DNA from: Neocallimastix lanati (nom. inval.)
Taxonomy: Eukaryota > Neocallimastigomycota > Neocallimastigomycetes > Neocallimastigales > Neocallimastigaceae
Assembly (NCBI GenBank): GCA_016946835.1
Contig: JACVTC010000004.1
Coordinates: 2,131,001-2,195,000 of the forward strand
DNA: 64,000 bases
Direction of reading: 5' to 3'
The notes beneath the pieces were generated by a model. The model saw only the letters and a list, made by a program, of their open reading frames with translations, was not told the DNA's origin and made no database searches. Numbering within the stretch: the first letter of the stretch is position 1; each line of letters opens with the position of its first letter. This document shows positions 13,998 through 25,502 of the stretch, piece by piece. A program made the translations under genes and the position numbers.

Positions 13998-14384
13998 ATT
14001 ACTTTAAGTATAGACTAATAGCAACCATTTCTATTATAGCAGGATATATTTTATATATTGATAATAATAAGTTTAATTATAATTTTTTTTTTAAAAAAAA
14101 AAAAAAAATTAAATTATTTATATAAATATGAAAGAATTTTTGATTTTCCATAATTATATAAAGTATTAAAATAAAAAGGAAAAAATAAAAATAATAAAAA
14201 ATAATTTATATTTTTTTCTTTATTATAAATTAAAAATATAAGAAAAATATTTATCTATACATAATAAATAAATACTTATTCATTTATTATATACATATGC
14301 AAAAAAAAATCCAATTCATGGTGGAAATTAATTTAGACAACAATTCATTCATTAAAGAGTGGAACGACAAATATACCTCTAATA
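13998..14384. other. Spacer upstream of the copia element
   Basis: AT-rich DNA. From 14320 a short frame starting MVEINLDNNSFIKEWNDKYT runs into the LTR remnant and stops at 14409; it could be the first residues of a host gene cut by the insertion, or part of the diverged 5' LTR. Not enough to call a gene. Confidence 0.35.
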
Positions 14385-14420
14385 GTGTATACACACCACA
14401 TTCTGTGTGACTCCTTAACA

Positions 14421-14433
14421 GATTAAGAGTCTC
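14421..14433 (+). promoter_or_regulatory. Half-tRNA primer binding site, tRNA-Lys(CUU) type
   Basis: Directly after the LTR terminal CA (14420) stands GATTAAGAGTCTC. Its reverse complement, GAGACTCTTAATC, is the anticodon arm of eukaryotic tRNA-Lys(CUU) as I know it from other eukaryotes (loop CTCTTAA with anticodon CTT). Copia-class elements are known to prime from internal tRNA fragments (initiator Met in Drosophila copia), so this fits a half-tRNA primer. The fungal host tRNA is not in the window. Confidence 0.65.
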
Positions 14434-14548
14434 AAAGGTGAGAGACTTATTTTTTTTTATAAAACATTTTATGATATCATTAAATTTTAATAAATAATAT
14501 TTAGTTTTTATTTTATCTTATTTTTTTTTTATTTTATGTTCATCATAA

Positions 14549-15545
14549 TGCCTAAAAGAAAAAAATAATAAAAAAGCAATTGAAGAGAGCTCTAGTTCAT
14601 CAACTCCAACTGTTAGTAAGGAAAATGGAACTATCTCCCCAATTACACTTAATGATTCTGAAAATGATGATCTTACAAACGATTCTGATTTATTTGATGT
14701 TGATGATAATCCTAATAATAATAAAAATGTCACCATTAATAAAATTAATAAATACTATGGTAATACATCAAAATCTGTTTTTGATATAAAAGATTTTGAC
14801 ATATCAAAAGAAAATTTTCTTAATGGTATGAACCATTAAGAAGACATTTAATTGCCAATGACTTAGATACTTTCATTGACAAACAAATAGATAGTAAAAT
14901 TATGAATAGAAAACAAATAAAAGATGATAATGCAGTCCAGTCAATAATAATTAATAGCCTGAATAACATTAATCAAAATTATCTTAGTGGATGTAGAACG
15001 GCATACCAAATGATGCAAAGATTGAAAAGGCGCTACTATCAATCTGGACAAGCATTATTAAATATCTTAGAACAAAAAATAAAAAATTTAAAAATTAATG
15101 ATAATGATTATATTCAGTATATAAATGAATTAAATAATCTTTTTGAACAACACCAAACTGAATGTGAGAATTTAAATAAAAAAAATCAATGGATGAAGAA
15201 ACAAAACTTTTATATTCATCTATTGAACTAGATAAATTTTGTATTAATTCACCTCCTTATATACAGTTTTAAAAATTTTAATGATTTAGTTAATGAATTA
15301 TATAAAAGACACGACTTTTTCGAAAAGGCAAACATATTAAAATACTCAAACAATATGTCTATTGATTTAAATGTCAATAATGTGAACAAAAGAAAATCTT
15401 ATAATAATATTAATTCTAATAAAGAATATTACTGCCATATTTGTAAAGTTAAAGGTCATTCTACTGATTTTTGTAAATTTAATTCTTTAAATAAAGAAAA
15501 CAATAATTACAAAAATAATAGTTTTAAAAATAAAAAAGAATTATA
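14549..15545 (+). pseudogene. Copia gag remnant with CCHC knuckle
   Basis: A start reading MPKRKK meets stops at once; the coding then continues in other frames (KKAIEESSSSSTPTVSKE..., then 14902-15231 MNRKQIKDDNAVQS...ENLNKKNQ). The last piece, 15355-15545, carries YYCHICKVKGHSTDFCKF, a perfect CX2CX4HX4C zinc knuckle, which binds genomic RNA in Gag. At least three frame changes separate the pieces, so no intact Gag can be made. Confidence 0.8.
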
Positions 15546-18500
15546 AAAATTATAATAGCATTAAGTTTAATTTAATACAAAATAATAATAATTATCACTC
15601 AAGTAATATTAATGAAGATAATTATAATGACGATATTTCTGACAACTCATATGAATATGATGAAGACAATGATTTTAAGGATAAAATTACTATAGTAGTA
15701 TATGAATTACTGGTAGTGTCTCAGTAATTGAAAATTGTAATAATACAAATTTTAAAAAAGAAAATAAATACACACATTGGATTATTGAGAGCGGTACTGG
15801 TATTAATTTAACTAATGAATTAAACAATTTAAAAAAATAAATATGATATCAATAATAAAAATATTATATATCCAAATGGTAAATTAGATAGAATTAAATG
15901 TAAAGGTACATATAATGTCAAATTCAAAAATAATAAATTTATTTTATCTAATGTTTATTATGCGTCAAATATCAAAAATAATTTAATTTCAACACATTCT
16001 ATATTAAATAATGGATGTAAAATAGTTATGGAAAATATTAATAATAAGGACAGATTACAGATAATAAAAAATAATAAATTAATAGTAAATATTTGTGCAG
16101 ATGACGAAAATTTATTTTCTTTTGATACCATACCAATTAATAATGTTACTTCAAAAAATCACGTTTTGCCTATAGATACTATTTTATGGCACACGAGGTT
16201 AGGTCATTACGATAACAGAAATATTCATAATTTTGTTATCGAACATTTGAAACTTCATAACTCTAAAAATTGTCATCAATGCAAAATTAGCAAGTTAAAG
16301 AAAAGACCTTTTTATAATAATTTTAATAAATATGAAAAACCAATGGAATTAGTTCACACCGATGATGTAGGAAAATTAGAAAATTCTTTTAACGATTTCA
16401 ATTACTATGTTACTTTTCTTGATGATTTTTTCCAGAAGATGTTGGGTTTTTCTTATTAAAAATAAATCAGATGTTCCTGGATACTTTTATTAAATTTTTA
16501 TATCTTTATTTCTAATACTACCTCTTTCAAAATTATTAATGTTAAATCTGATCATGGTACAGAATACATTAATAAAAATTTAATTAAATTTATGGAATCA
16601 AAAGGTATTAATTTTATTCATTCTACTATAGGAAATCCTCAGCAAAATGGTTGTGCTGAACGCTTGAACCAAGCTTTAAACAAATGTGCAACGACTTTAT
16701 TGAATTCTTCTAAACTTCCTCTTAATTTCTGGGATTCTGCTATTTTATGCACTACTTATTTGTATAATATTAACCCTCATCAGAGTATGGATAATAAAAT
16801 TCCTAATGAATTATTTTTCAACAAACCCGTTGATACTGCATATATTAAAGTTTTTGGTTGTAAAGCCTTTTTTTATAATAATCATAAGTCCAACAAATAC
16901 TAAAATAATTCCAAACCTTGGTTTTGCAGGTGATTCTCTTGGTTATAAGATTTTAGATGTTTCTACTAATTCTATTATTACTGCAAGAGACGTATATTTT
17001 TTAGAAGACATGCCTGGTACTATTAATACTACTTTCTTTTGCAATAAATATATTGACTCTATTATAGATTTCAAGGATTTATTAATTGAGGGGGAAAGTA
17101 ATAATTCTAATGATATTATGAATGATTTACAATTAAAAAATCCCTTAAATAATAGTAATGATATGAATAATAATAACTATAATGATGATGATGATATAAA
17201 TAATAATAATAATAATAATGATTTGAATAATAATAATTTATTTAATAATAATAATTTAAATAATAACAATAATTTAAATAATAATAATAATTCAAACAAT
17301 ATTAATGATATAAATAATAATTCTTTTAATAATAATCAACACATAAATACTAACTTAAATAAAAATAAAAATAGTTTAATTGGCAATAATAACCTAAATA
17401 ATAATAATTTAAACAATAATGATAACAATAAAAATAATATAAATAATAAAAGATCTCTCAAAGAAGAAAGTGAATATAATATGATTCAGATAACGAACCA
17501 TTAAATTTAAGAAATGAAAAATTTAAAAATAAATATAACAAACGCCACAAAGTTATGAACATTATTACGAACGTTCCAAATTCATACGAACAAGCCATCA
17601 ACTCAAAAGATAGCAATGAATGGAAATTAGCCATCAAAGAAGAACTTTCAATCCTGTATAACAACAATGTAATGGAAGTAGTTAATAAAAATTCCAAAAA
17701 ATGTACACATAATAGATACTAAATGGATATTCACTGAAAAGGATAATACCAAAAAAAAAAAAGGCAGGACTAGTCGATCGTGGTTTCCAACAAATATCAG
17801 GGCAAGATTTTATTGAAACATATTCACCAACAATTCAAGCCGGCAGTCTCAGATTTAACAGTCGCTATAGCCTCCCTAAATGAATGGTGCCTTAAGCAAT
17901 TAAATATAAAAGCTGCATACTTAAATGCAGATTTAGAAGAAAAAATATATCTGAAAATACCTTTAGGTAATAAAAACTATAATAAAAATAAATATTGGCT
18001 ATTGAAGAAGGCTCTATATGGTTTAAAACAAGCTAGTAGAATGTGGTATAAAGAATCGAATGTAAATAAAATAATCGGTATCAATATATATAACACTAAA
18101 GATGGATACAAAATAAATTAAATAGATTACATCAACAAGATCATCAAAAAAATATAAGATGAATAAAACAAAGAGTGTCAAAACACCTTGCAGAAATGTA
18201 TCAGATTTTGAAAGAGAAAATTCAAATTTGGTTATTGTTGGGGAATATAAATCTTTACTTGGTGCTCTTCTTTATATAGCAGTAAAGTCCAGACATGACA
18301 TATCTTTTGCAGTAAACCAAGCTTCAAGAAATTGTGAAAATCCAATCGAAGCGGATTATGGATCATTAATGTACATATTACAATATTTAAAAGGAACAAT
18401 TAACAAATCAATATGTTATAATAAAAGAAACAGATTCATTGGATATTCAGATTCAGATTTTGCAAGTGATGAAAAAAACAAGAAGATCCACTAGCCGTTT

Positions 18501-18898
18501 TATTTTCTTACATGGTGATAGTCCAATTTCATGGAAATCTCAACTACAAAAAAGCGTAACTCTACCCACAGCAGAAGCTGAATTTGTAAGTTTAACTGAA
18601 TGTGCCCAAATAAGGTATTTGGTTTAAAAATTTATTCAAGGAAAATTTTAATAAAGAAATAAAAATAAAAATTATGGTAGATAATAAAGCTTGTATAGCA
18701 ATAGCTCAAGATACAAATTCAAAAGGCCGATGTAAACACATAGATACTAGATATAAATTTATACAAGAAGAAATAAATAACAATAATATTATATTAGAAT
18801 ATATTAACACAGAAAACACATGTTAGCCGATCCTCTAACAAAAAGCACTACAGGCATAAAAATGAATCGTTTTACAAATTTGATTTTTACAGATTAAA
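15546..18898 (+). pseudogene. Copia pol remnant (PR-IN-RT-RH)
   Basis: Pieces in order: protease HWIIESGTGINLTNEL (about 15775, Glu where DSG/DTG is expected); integrase zinc finger WHTRLGHYDNR...CHQC (16190-16290); integrase core VHTDD, KSDHGTEYI and GNPQQNGCAERLNQ (16340-16680); an Asn-rich low-complexity stretch (17120-17450) between IN and RT; RT motifs FKPAVSDLTVAIASLNEWC, NIKAAYLNADLEEKIYLKIP and KALYGLKQASRMWY (17840-18045); then an internal gap with no YVDD box; then RNase H GYSDSDFASDEKNKK, PISWKSQLQKSVTLPTAEAE and a final MLADPLTKSTTG. Frameshifts and stops occur throughout. The tail that follows is A-rich before the LTR. Confidence 0.85.
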
Positions 18899-18946
18899 AA
18901 AAAAAAAAAATAAAAAAATATATATATATATAATTATAATACTTAA

Positions 18947-19163
18947 TGTAGAGAATGTTAAGTAATGTACATTAAGATATTATAAAGTTTCTTAATGATA
19001 TAATGTATGTAATAGATTAAATATTGAATTAATGTATTATATTAAATAACTGAGTCTTTTTATCATAAGAAATAAAAATAATAATTAATAAATAAATAAA
19101 TAATTTATATAATAATATAAATTTCGTGTTTGTATACACCACATTCTGTATGACTCCTTAACA
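18947..19163 (+). repeat. Copia 3' LTR
   Basis: Starts TGTAGAGAATGTTAAG and ends GACTCCTTAACA, giving the TG...CA ends of an LTR, 217 bp. It is preceded by an A-rich polypurine tract (18895-18918). Its end matches the base of the 5' LTR remnant at 14385-14420, ignoring a small insertion. Confidence 0.8.
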
Positions 19164-19164
19164 A

Positions 19165-19695
19165 ATACAAATAATAGTTTAATAATATAAATTAATATAA
19201 AGTAATAATATATAAGAATATAATAAATAATATCAACTATATATATTTAATTATAATATAAGTAATTATAAACTATTTTATTATATTATAATATATAGAA
19301 TAATTATGAATATTTAATATAAACTTTAAGATAAATAAGAATATTTACATATTATATACTATAAATCATTATTAAAAAATTACTTAACACATACAAATAA
19401 TAGTTTAATAATATAAATTAATATAAAGTAATAATATATAAGAATATAATAAATAATATCAACTATATATATTTAATTATAATATAATTATAAACTATTT
19501 TATTATATTATAATATATAGAAGAATTTTGAATATTTAATATAAACTTTACACATACAAATAATAGTTTAATAATATAAATTAATATAAAGTAATAATAT
19601 ATAAGAATATAATAAATAATATCAACTATATATATTTAATTATAATATAAGTAATTATAAACTATTTTATTATATTATAATATATATAAGAATAT
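19165..19695. repeat. Tandem repeat flanking the copia element
   Basis: The segment starting ATACAAATAATAGTTTAATA recurs at 19165, 19391 and 19554, followed each time by the same AT-rich sequence ending near TATTATATTATAATATATA. Units differ in length (226 and 163 bp) because of an internal deletion. The first unit abuts the 3' LTR. Non-coding. Confidence 0.85.
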
Positions 19696-20224
19696 TATTA
19701 TATAATATGTAAATATAAAATAATCATTTAACTTAATATATAAAATAATTATAAATATAATATAAGAGTAAATATTTAATAATATATGAATAAAATAGTA
19801 TAGAATTATTCTATAAATCATTATTAAAAAATTAAAGATATAAATTTAATATTTAATAATTATTATTATTATTATTAAATATACTCATATTTACACACAT
19901 TAGTTTTATATCATTGTTCAAATTAAAAATTTAAATTCTCTGAAAATTGAGCTTACTTTATATATTCTAAATCTATTAAAATTACATTTATTGTATTGAA
20001 TGCCCCATGAATTTTAATGAACAATAAGAGAAAAATAAATAAATATTTAGTCAAAATGAACTATTACTCAAAGAGTTATTCTTTCATTCTCAAAACTCAT
20101 AATTTAAAATTCTGTAATATTAGTATAAATTTTTTTACTTTATATGTATAATTAATTAAAAGATTATTAAAAAGTAAATTCTTATCTAAAAAAAAAAAAA
20201 AAAAAAAAAAAAATTGCTGAATTA

Positions 20225-20284
<60 letters not shown>

Positions 20285-21293
20285 TTATTGTTATATTAAT
20301 TATTATTTTATAAATTTCATTGTTATTTTTACTAAATAATGCTTATATAACTACATTGTATATAATTAATAAATATATATTATCACTTTTTTTTTTAATA
20401 TTATTATAAATAATTAATAGAATTTTAGCTATTTCAAATATTATCCAAAAACGAATCTATTTATAAAAAAATATTATTTATTTATAGAAATTAATTTAAT
20501 GTACTTAAATTATACATCAAATTAATTTTTATAATATTTATATATAAATTCTATAAATATATTGTATTTATTAAATTTATAAATATAGTATTTATAAATT
20601 TTAAAAAACACTGTATATATATTAATATAATTGGTTTATATTTTACTAAAATTAAATATGTTTATTTAGTATAATTATAAATGTATAGTACCATAATTAT
20701 TTTTCTAATTTTGATAAAAAAGATTAAATTGACAGTTAATATTCCAAATAAACAATACTTAAGAATTAATGTTAACTATAATCATCTAATATTGAAAAAT
20801 ATATATATAATTTAATTATTACATAATTTTTTCAAATTTTAATAACCAATAATTAAATTTAATAATTAATACTCCTTTAAAACAAAATCAAAAATATAGA
20901 AAAGTAATTTTCATTGATTAACAATTAATAATAATTAAATTCTTTATTTTTCATTATTATTTAAAAAATAATATTAATTTTTAATAATAAAATATTTAAA
21001 ATTTATTTTATTCATTTATTTTCTTTTTTTATATTATTATTTCTTCAATAAAATTAATATTATTTTTTTTTCCCTATTACGAATATTAAATTATTGTAAA
21101 AAAATTAATAATATTTTTTTTATTTAATAATAATAATTATTTTTATTATGTGTTTTTATTTATTATATAAAAAATAATATTATATATCTAAATTTTATAA
21201 TTTTTTATTATAGCCGTTTTAATCATTGTTATAAAAAAAGATAATATTTTTTTTCATTTTATTAAACTGATTTATAATTTTTTATTTCATAAA
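19696..21293. other. AT-rich spacer
   Basis: Holds an A tract at about 20189-20211 and a (TTTA)n microsatellite at about 20236-20285. I see no gene in it. Confidence 0.6.
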
Positions 21294-21674
21294 TTATTTT
21301 GGAGCAACAGTTGTATCATAAACTTTAGCAACAATTTTCCATTGTCCATTAACCTTATTGAATACTAATAAATCAGTAAATTTATAACCATGCCAGTTAT
21401 CTTCAATAACTCTAACAGTAGCAATGGTTTGTTCAATATTTAATACATCAACTCTACCAGTGTAATCTGGGCCACAAGCTCCCATTTTATCAATGGTATC
21501 ATAGAAACCTTGAATTGGACCAGATTGATATTCTTTTTCGTTTAACTGACCAAAGAATGAAGCCTTTTCATAGAAATAAGGTTTAATAATTTCACTCTTT
21601 CCGTTCTTTACAGCTTCAATAAATTTTCTTGCAATTTCTTCAATTTTGTTGTATTCAGAAAGATCAGATCTCAT
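21294..21674 (-). CDS. NTF2/SnoaL-like small protein (lumazine-binding-like)
   Basis: A complete 126-residue single-exon frame starting MRSDLSEYNKIEEIARKFIE. Visible family signs are a helical N-terminus, then KPYFYEKASFFGQLN, a SGPIQGFYDTIDKMGACGP segment, VRVIEDNWHGYKFTDLLVF and the final VNGQWKIVAKVYD strand; the pattern fits the NTF2-like 'putative lumazine-binding' proteins common in bacteria. Length is usual for the family. Members fold as cone-shaped alpha+beta barrels that bind small molecules; the substrate is unknown and 'lumazine' is only a family label. No signal peptide, so probably cytosolic. Codons hold far more G and C than the flanks. Bacterial origin is plausible but needs a tree. 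Confidence 0.8.
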   Translation of the reverse strand: MRSDLSEYNKIEEIARKFIEAVKNGKSEIIKPYFYEKASFFGQLNEKEYQSGPIQGFYDTIDKMGACGPDYTGRVDVLNIEQTIATVRVIEDNWHGYKFTDLLVFNKVNGQWKIVAKVYDTTVAPK

Positions 21675-22845
21675 TTTTGGATTATTAATTGCTTTATATA
21701 TTATAATATATCGATATTATTTATTTATTATTATTTTAATTTCTTTATCTTTACTATGATTATTTTTTTTATTAATAAGGAAAATCAACCAATATTTATA
21801 TTTTTCAGAAATATGCATTTATAATAATTTTTATCTTAAATAATAATTTTAATATAATTCATTAGAATATATATTATGTATTATTATATATATATTTATA
21901 TTTTCTATTTATATTAAAATAATAAAAGGTTTTTTTATCTTTTTTTTTTTTTTTCTTTTTTTTTTTTTTTTGAATAAAGTTTTTAATATAATGTATGCAT
22001 ATGTATATATATAATACAATACTTTTTCTTATTACTAATATATTTAAATTGTATGCATATTTTTTGATTAATACGAAAAAAAAAAAAAAAATTATTAATA
22101 TTATTATCATTATAGTAATTTATTAAAAGTTTAAATTTCTTAATTAATTATTACATAATAAATAATCATCATTAAATTAATTCTCTTAATAATAATAAAA
22201 ATTAAGATATTTAGAATAACAAAATAATAAATAAAGACACTTTAAAAATATATTTTCAATTTAATATTTTTTTAATCTTTATGAATATTTCTACTTTTAA
22301 ATGCTATACAATAACGAATTAACTATTTATTTAGCACTAACTTCCATTATAAAAAAAGTAATATTTTTTTATTTAAATTCATTTATATTTATTTTAATAT
22401 TATATATTTAATAATATAATAAATAAATTTAATTATAATTAAAATGATTAATATTATTAAATGAAAATATTAATTTATTCTATTGATTAAATAATCAAAT
22501 TAATAAAATAAAATTTAATAATTCACTACTAAGTAGTACTTTTAAAGTTTAATTTATATATCCACTATATATTTTACCAATATATTTTTACATCTTTATT
22601 ATTAATATATATTGAAGATAAAGATTTCAGCGGATTTGATTTCCGTAACCAAAAATTTATACAACATATTAATAAATATAATAAAAAATACTACTAAAGA
22701 AAAATAATGTATACAATCTTAAAATTACATGATATAAAAATTATTTATTACTAAAATAAAAAATTAAATGAATAATAATTATTAATAATTAAATTAAATG
22801 AATAATAATAACTAATTATAATTAAATGAATAATAATAGTAATAT
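21675..22845. other. AT-rich spacer
   Basis: Homopolymer runs (21940-21970 T-rich, 22076-22090 A) and simple AT sequence. The minus-strand frame at 21874-22110 is lysine/phenylalanine low complexity from these runs. No supported gene. Confidence 0.55.
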
Positions 22846-22891
22846 ATGCTTAGGTTAAAATTAAAAGTTTCACATATTTATTTTTATTTAA

Positions 22892-22962
22892 AAGAATCTT
22901 TGTTAAGTAAAATAGAATCTTCGTTAAGTAAAATAGAATCTTTGTTAAGTAAAATAAAAGTA
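22892..22962. repeat. 24-bp tandem repeat, three copies
   Basis: The unit GAATCTTTGTTAAGTAAAATA is repeated three times with one T-to-C change in the second copy. The translated frame (LLSKIES repeats) is a by-product and is not called as a gene. Confidence 0.85.
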
Positions 22963-22979
22963 TTGAGTTTTAAATTAAA

Positions 22980-23440
22980 ATATATAAGAAATTCAGAATA
23001 CATAAGAAAAATAAAAAAAAAAAAATATTAAAATATATATAAAAAAAAAATATTAAAATATATAAAAAAAAATATTAAAATATATAAAAAAAAAATATTA
23101 AAATATATAAAAAAAAAAAAATATATTAAAATATATAAAAAAAAATATTAAAATATATAAGAAATTCAGAATACATAAGAAAAATAAAAAAAAATATTAA
23201 AATATATAAGAAATTCAGAATATATAAGAAAAATAAAAAAAAAAAATATTAAAATATATAAGAAATTCAGAATATATAAGAAACATAAAAAAAAAAAAAA
23301 AATATTAAAATATATAAGAAATTCAGAATATATAAGAAAAATAAAAAAAAAATATTAAAATATATAAGAAATTCAGAATACATAAGAAAAATAAAAAAAA
23401 AAAAAAAAATATTAAAATATATAAGAAATAATACATAAGA
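22980..23440. repeat. Minisatellite of ATATATAAGAAATTCAGAATA units
   Basis: Units of AAAATATATAAGAAATTCAGAATACATAAGAAAAATA type alternate with A tracts of variable length; at least six units carry the AAATTCAGAATA core. Between 23035 and 23160 shorter AATATTAAAATATATAA units recur. Non-coding. Confidence 0.85.
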
Positions 23441-23657
23441 TAAAAAATAAAGATAAATTATGTAATACGTAATAAAAAAATAAGGTTAATAATGTTTGTC
23501 AAATTTTGACAGTTTTTCTAATATAACTTGGTTGGTATGATATATACTATTATATAATTAAATATAAATACTTAACACCAAACGTAATAAAAAATTATTA
23601 AATATATTTTTTTTTTAAACTTTTTCTTTTTATTTATTTATTTATTTATTTACTGAA
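23441..23657. other. Spacer
   Basis: AT-rich DNA with TTTGTCAAATTTTGACA (about 23494-23510), a small palindrome, and a (TTTA)n run just before the second pentamer array. No gene. Confidence 0.5.
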
Positions 23658-24560
23658 ATGTATTTTATTTTATTTTATTTTATTTTATTTTATTTTATTT
23701 TATTTTATTTTATTTTATTTTATTTTATTTTATTTTATTTTATTTTATTTTATTTTATTTTATTTTATTTTATTTTATTTTATTTTATTTTATTTTATTC
23801 AATCTGTACTTTATATTTAATATTCTACTATTTATTTTATTTTATTTTATTTTATTTTATTTTATTTTATTTTATTTTATTTTATTTTATTTTATTTTAT
23901 TTTATTTTATTTTATTTTATTTTATTTTATTTTATTTTATTTTATTTTATTTTATTTTATTTTATTTTATTTTATTTTATTTTATTTTATTTTATTTTAT
24001 TTTATTTTATTTTATTTTATTTTATTTTATTTTATTTTATTTTATTTTATTTTATTTTATTTTATTTTATTCAATCTGTACTTATATTTATATTCTACTA
24101 TTTATTTTATTTTATTTTATTTTATTTTATTTTATTTTATTTATTTATTTATTTATTTTATTTTATTTTATTTTATTTTATTTTATTTTATTTTATTTTA
24201 TTTTATTTTATTTTATTTTATTTTATTTTATTTTATTTTATTTTATTTTATTTTATTTTATTTTATTTTATTTTATTTTATTTTATTTTATTTTATTTTA
24301 TTTTATTTTATTTTATTTTATTTTATTTTATTTTATTTTATTTATTTTATTTTATTTTATTTTATTTTATTTTATTTTATTTTATTTTATTTTATTTTAT
24401 TTTATTTTATTTTATTTTATTTTATTTTATTTTATTTTATTTTATTTTATTTTATTTTATTTTATTTTATTTTATATTCTTGTACTTTTATATTATTACA
24501 TTTAATATTTATTTTTCATTTATTTTATTTTATTTTATTTTATATACTTATATTATTACA
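23658..24560. repeat. Second TTTTA pentamer array
   Basis: Same pentamer as 1-7838 but with only two CAATCTGTAC units (23800 and 24070) and a terminal ATATTCTTGTACTTTTATATT block at about 24475, the unit order seen in the main array. The long open frame through it is repeat translation. Confidence 0.95.
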
Positions 24561-25234
24561 TTTTTTTTACATATAATTGCATTAAAAATTTTTATGGCGT
24601 TAATAAAAAATTTTACAAGCCATTAAAAATAAATGGTGTATTGAAAATTTTTATTATAAAAATTGGCGAAATGCACCACATTCTCCACGAATGAATTAAC
24701 TAATGAGGATTTACAATCACAGAAATTACCCCGCTTCAGGCATTTATACGTACATCTGAGAAGCACCATCATAGTGTAGACGATGACTTGTTCGATTTAG
24801 GGTTAGGCTGCCAATAGTTATGAGAAAAGTATGTGTGTTTTTTATAATAAACTTTATTTAATTTTTGTATTTAGTTAATACATAAATTTTATTAATGTAA
24901 AGAACTCATTTTTATTTAAGAAAATAAAAATAATTATTTTTTATAGTAAAAATTACATATTTAATCATGTGATAATTCTATGAATTAATACACATAGATA
25001 AATGTTACACAACATAAAAATATAAGAATAAAATATTAATATAAGATAAGAATATAATATTGATAATAATATAAGAATATAAAAATATAATTTTAATAAT
25101 ATAAAAATATAAAATAAAATGTGATTATTTTAACAAGTTATTATTGGGTGGTAAGGTGGAATTGAACTTCTGGACTATTGATCCAATCTCATGGAGTTCT
25201 ATAATTAAAGCATTAATTTATGTTTTAGTTAAAT
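24561..25234. other. Mixed-composition island, unrecognised
   Basis: 24655-24835 is much less AT-biased than its surroundings (for example ACCCCGCTTCAGGCATTTATACG and GTAGACGATGACTTG), and starts with GGCGAAATGCACC, the terminal motif of the TIR element at 25503-26344. No frame stays open. 25140-25210 (GGTGGTAAGGTGGAATTGAACTTC) looks on the minus strand like a decayed tRNA or SINE B-box region (GTTCAATTCC), but the T stem does not pair. I call this repetitive debris. Confidence 0.4.
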
Positions 25235-25366
25235 CAAGCCACTTATAAAGAACATTATAAAATCATTAGATTTAAATTTGATTTATGACATTAATTTATG
25301 TTTGAATAATAAAATTTATTTTATATTAATTAAGGTTTGAATATTTCATTTTATACCAGATTAATA
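25235..25366 (+). repeat. Dispersed repeat (partner of 12478-12612)
   Basis: Reads AAATCAAGCCAC...TAAAATCATTAGATTTAAATT...AAGGTTTGAATATTTCATTTTATA, matching the reverse complement of 12478-12612 over about 125 bp. Lies just downstream of the tRNA-like debris at 25140-25210, so both may be parts of one SINE-like repeat. Confidence 0.7.
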
Positions 25367-25502
25367 TTGATTTTTATTATATATATTTAATAATTATTGA
25401 TATATAATAGAAATAAAAACTCTAATAAATAATAAATTTAAGTTAATTAAAAAATGTAGTATAAGCATAAATTTATGTTTTTATAATATTTATATTAAAA
25501 TT

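Larger units (their letters stand above)
14385..19163 (+). mobile_element. Decayed Ty1/copia retrotransposon
   Basis: Order is LTR remnant, primer site, gag, protease, integrase, reverse transcriptase, RNase H, 3' LTR; integrase before RT is diagnostic of Ty1/copia. The last about 35 bases of the 5' LTR (TATACACACCACATTCTG...CTCCTTAACA) match the end of the 3' LTR, and the rest of the 5' LTR is not recognisable. Multiple frameshifts and stops, loss of the RT YxDD box, and a changed protease motif show it cannot move on its own. Old, non-autonomous copy. Confidence 0.9.

Noticed and set aside
22846-23031. Short LSKIES-repeat protein
   Set aside because: A 24-bp tandem repeat translated; composition and context are those of a minisatellite.
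25140-25210. tRNA gene on the minus strand (GTTCAATTCC)
   Set aside because: T stem does not pair and no acceptor arm is visible; treated as debris.
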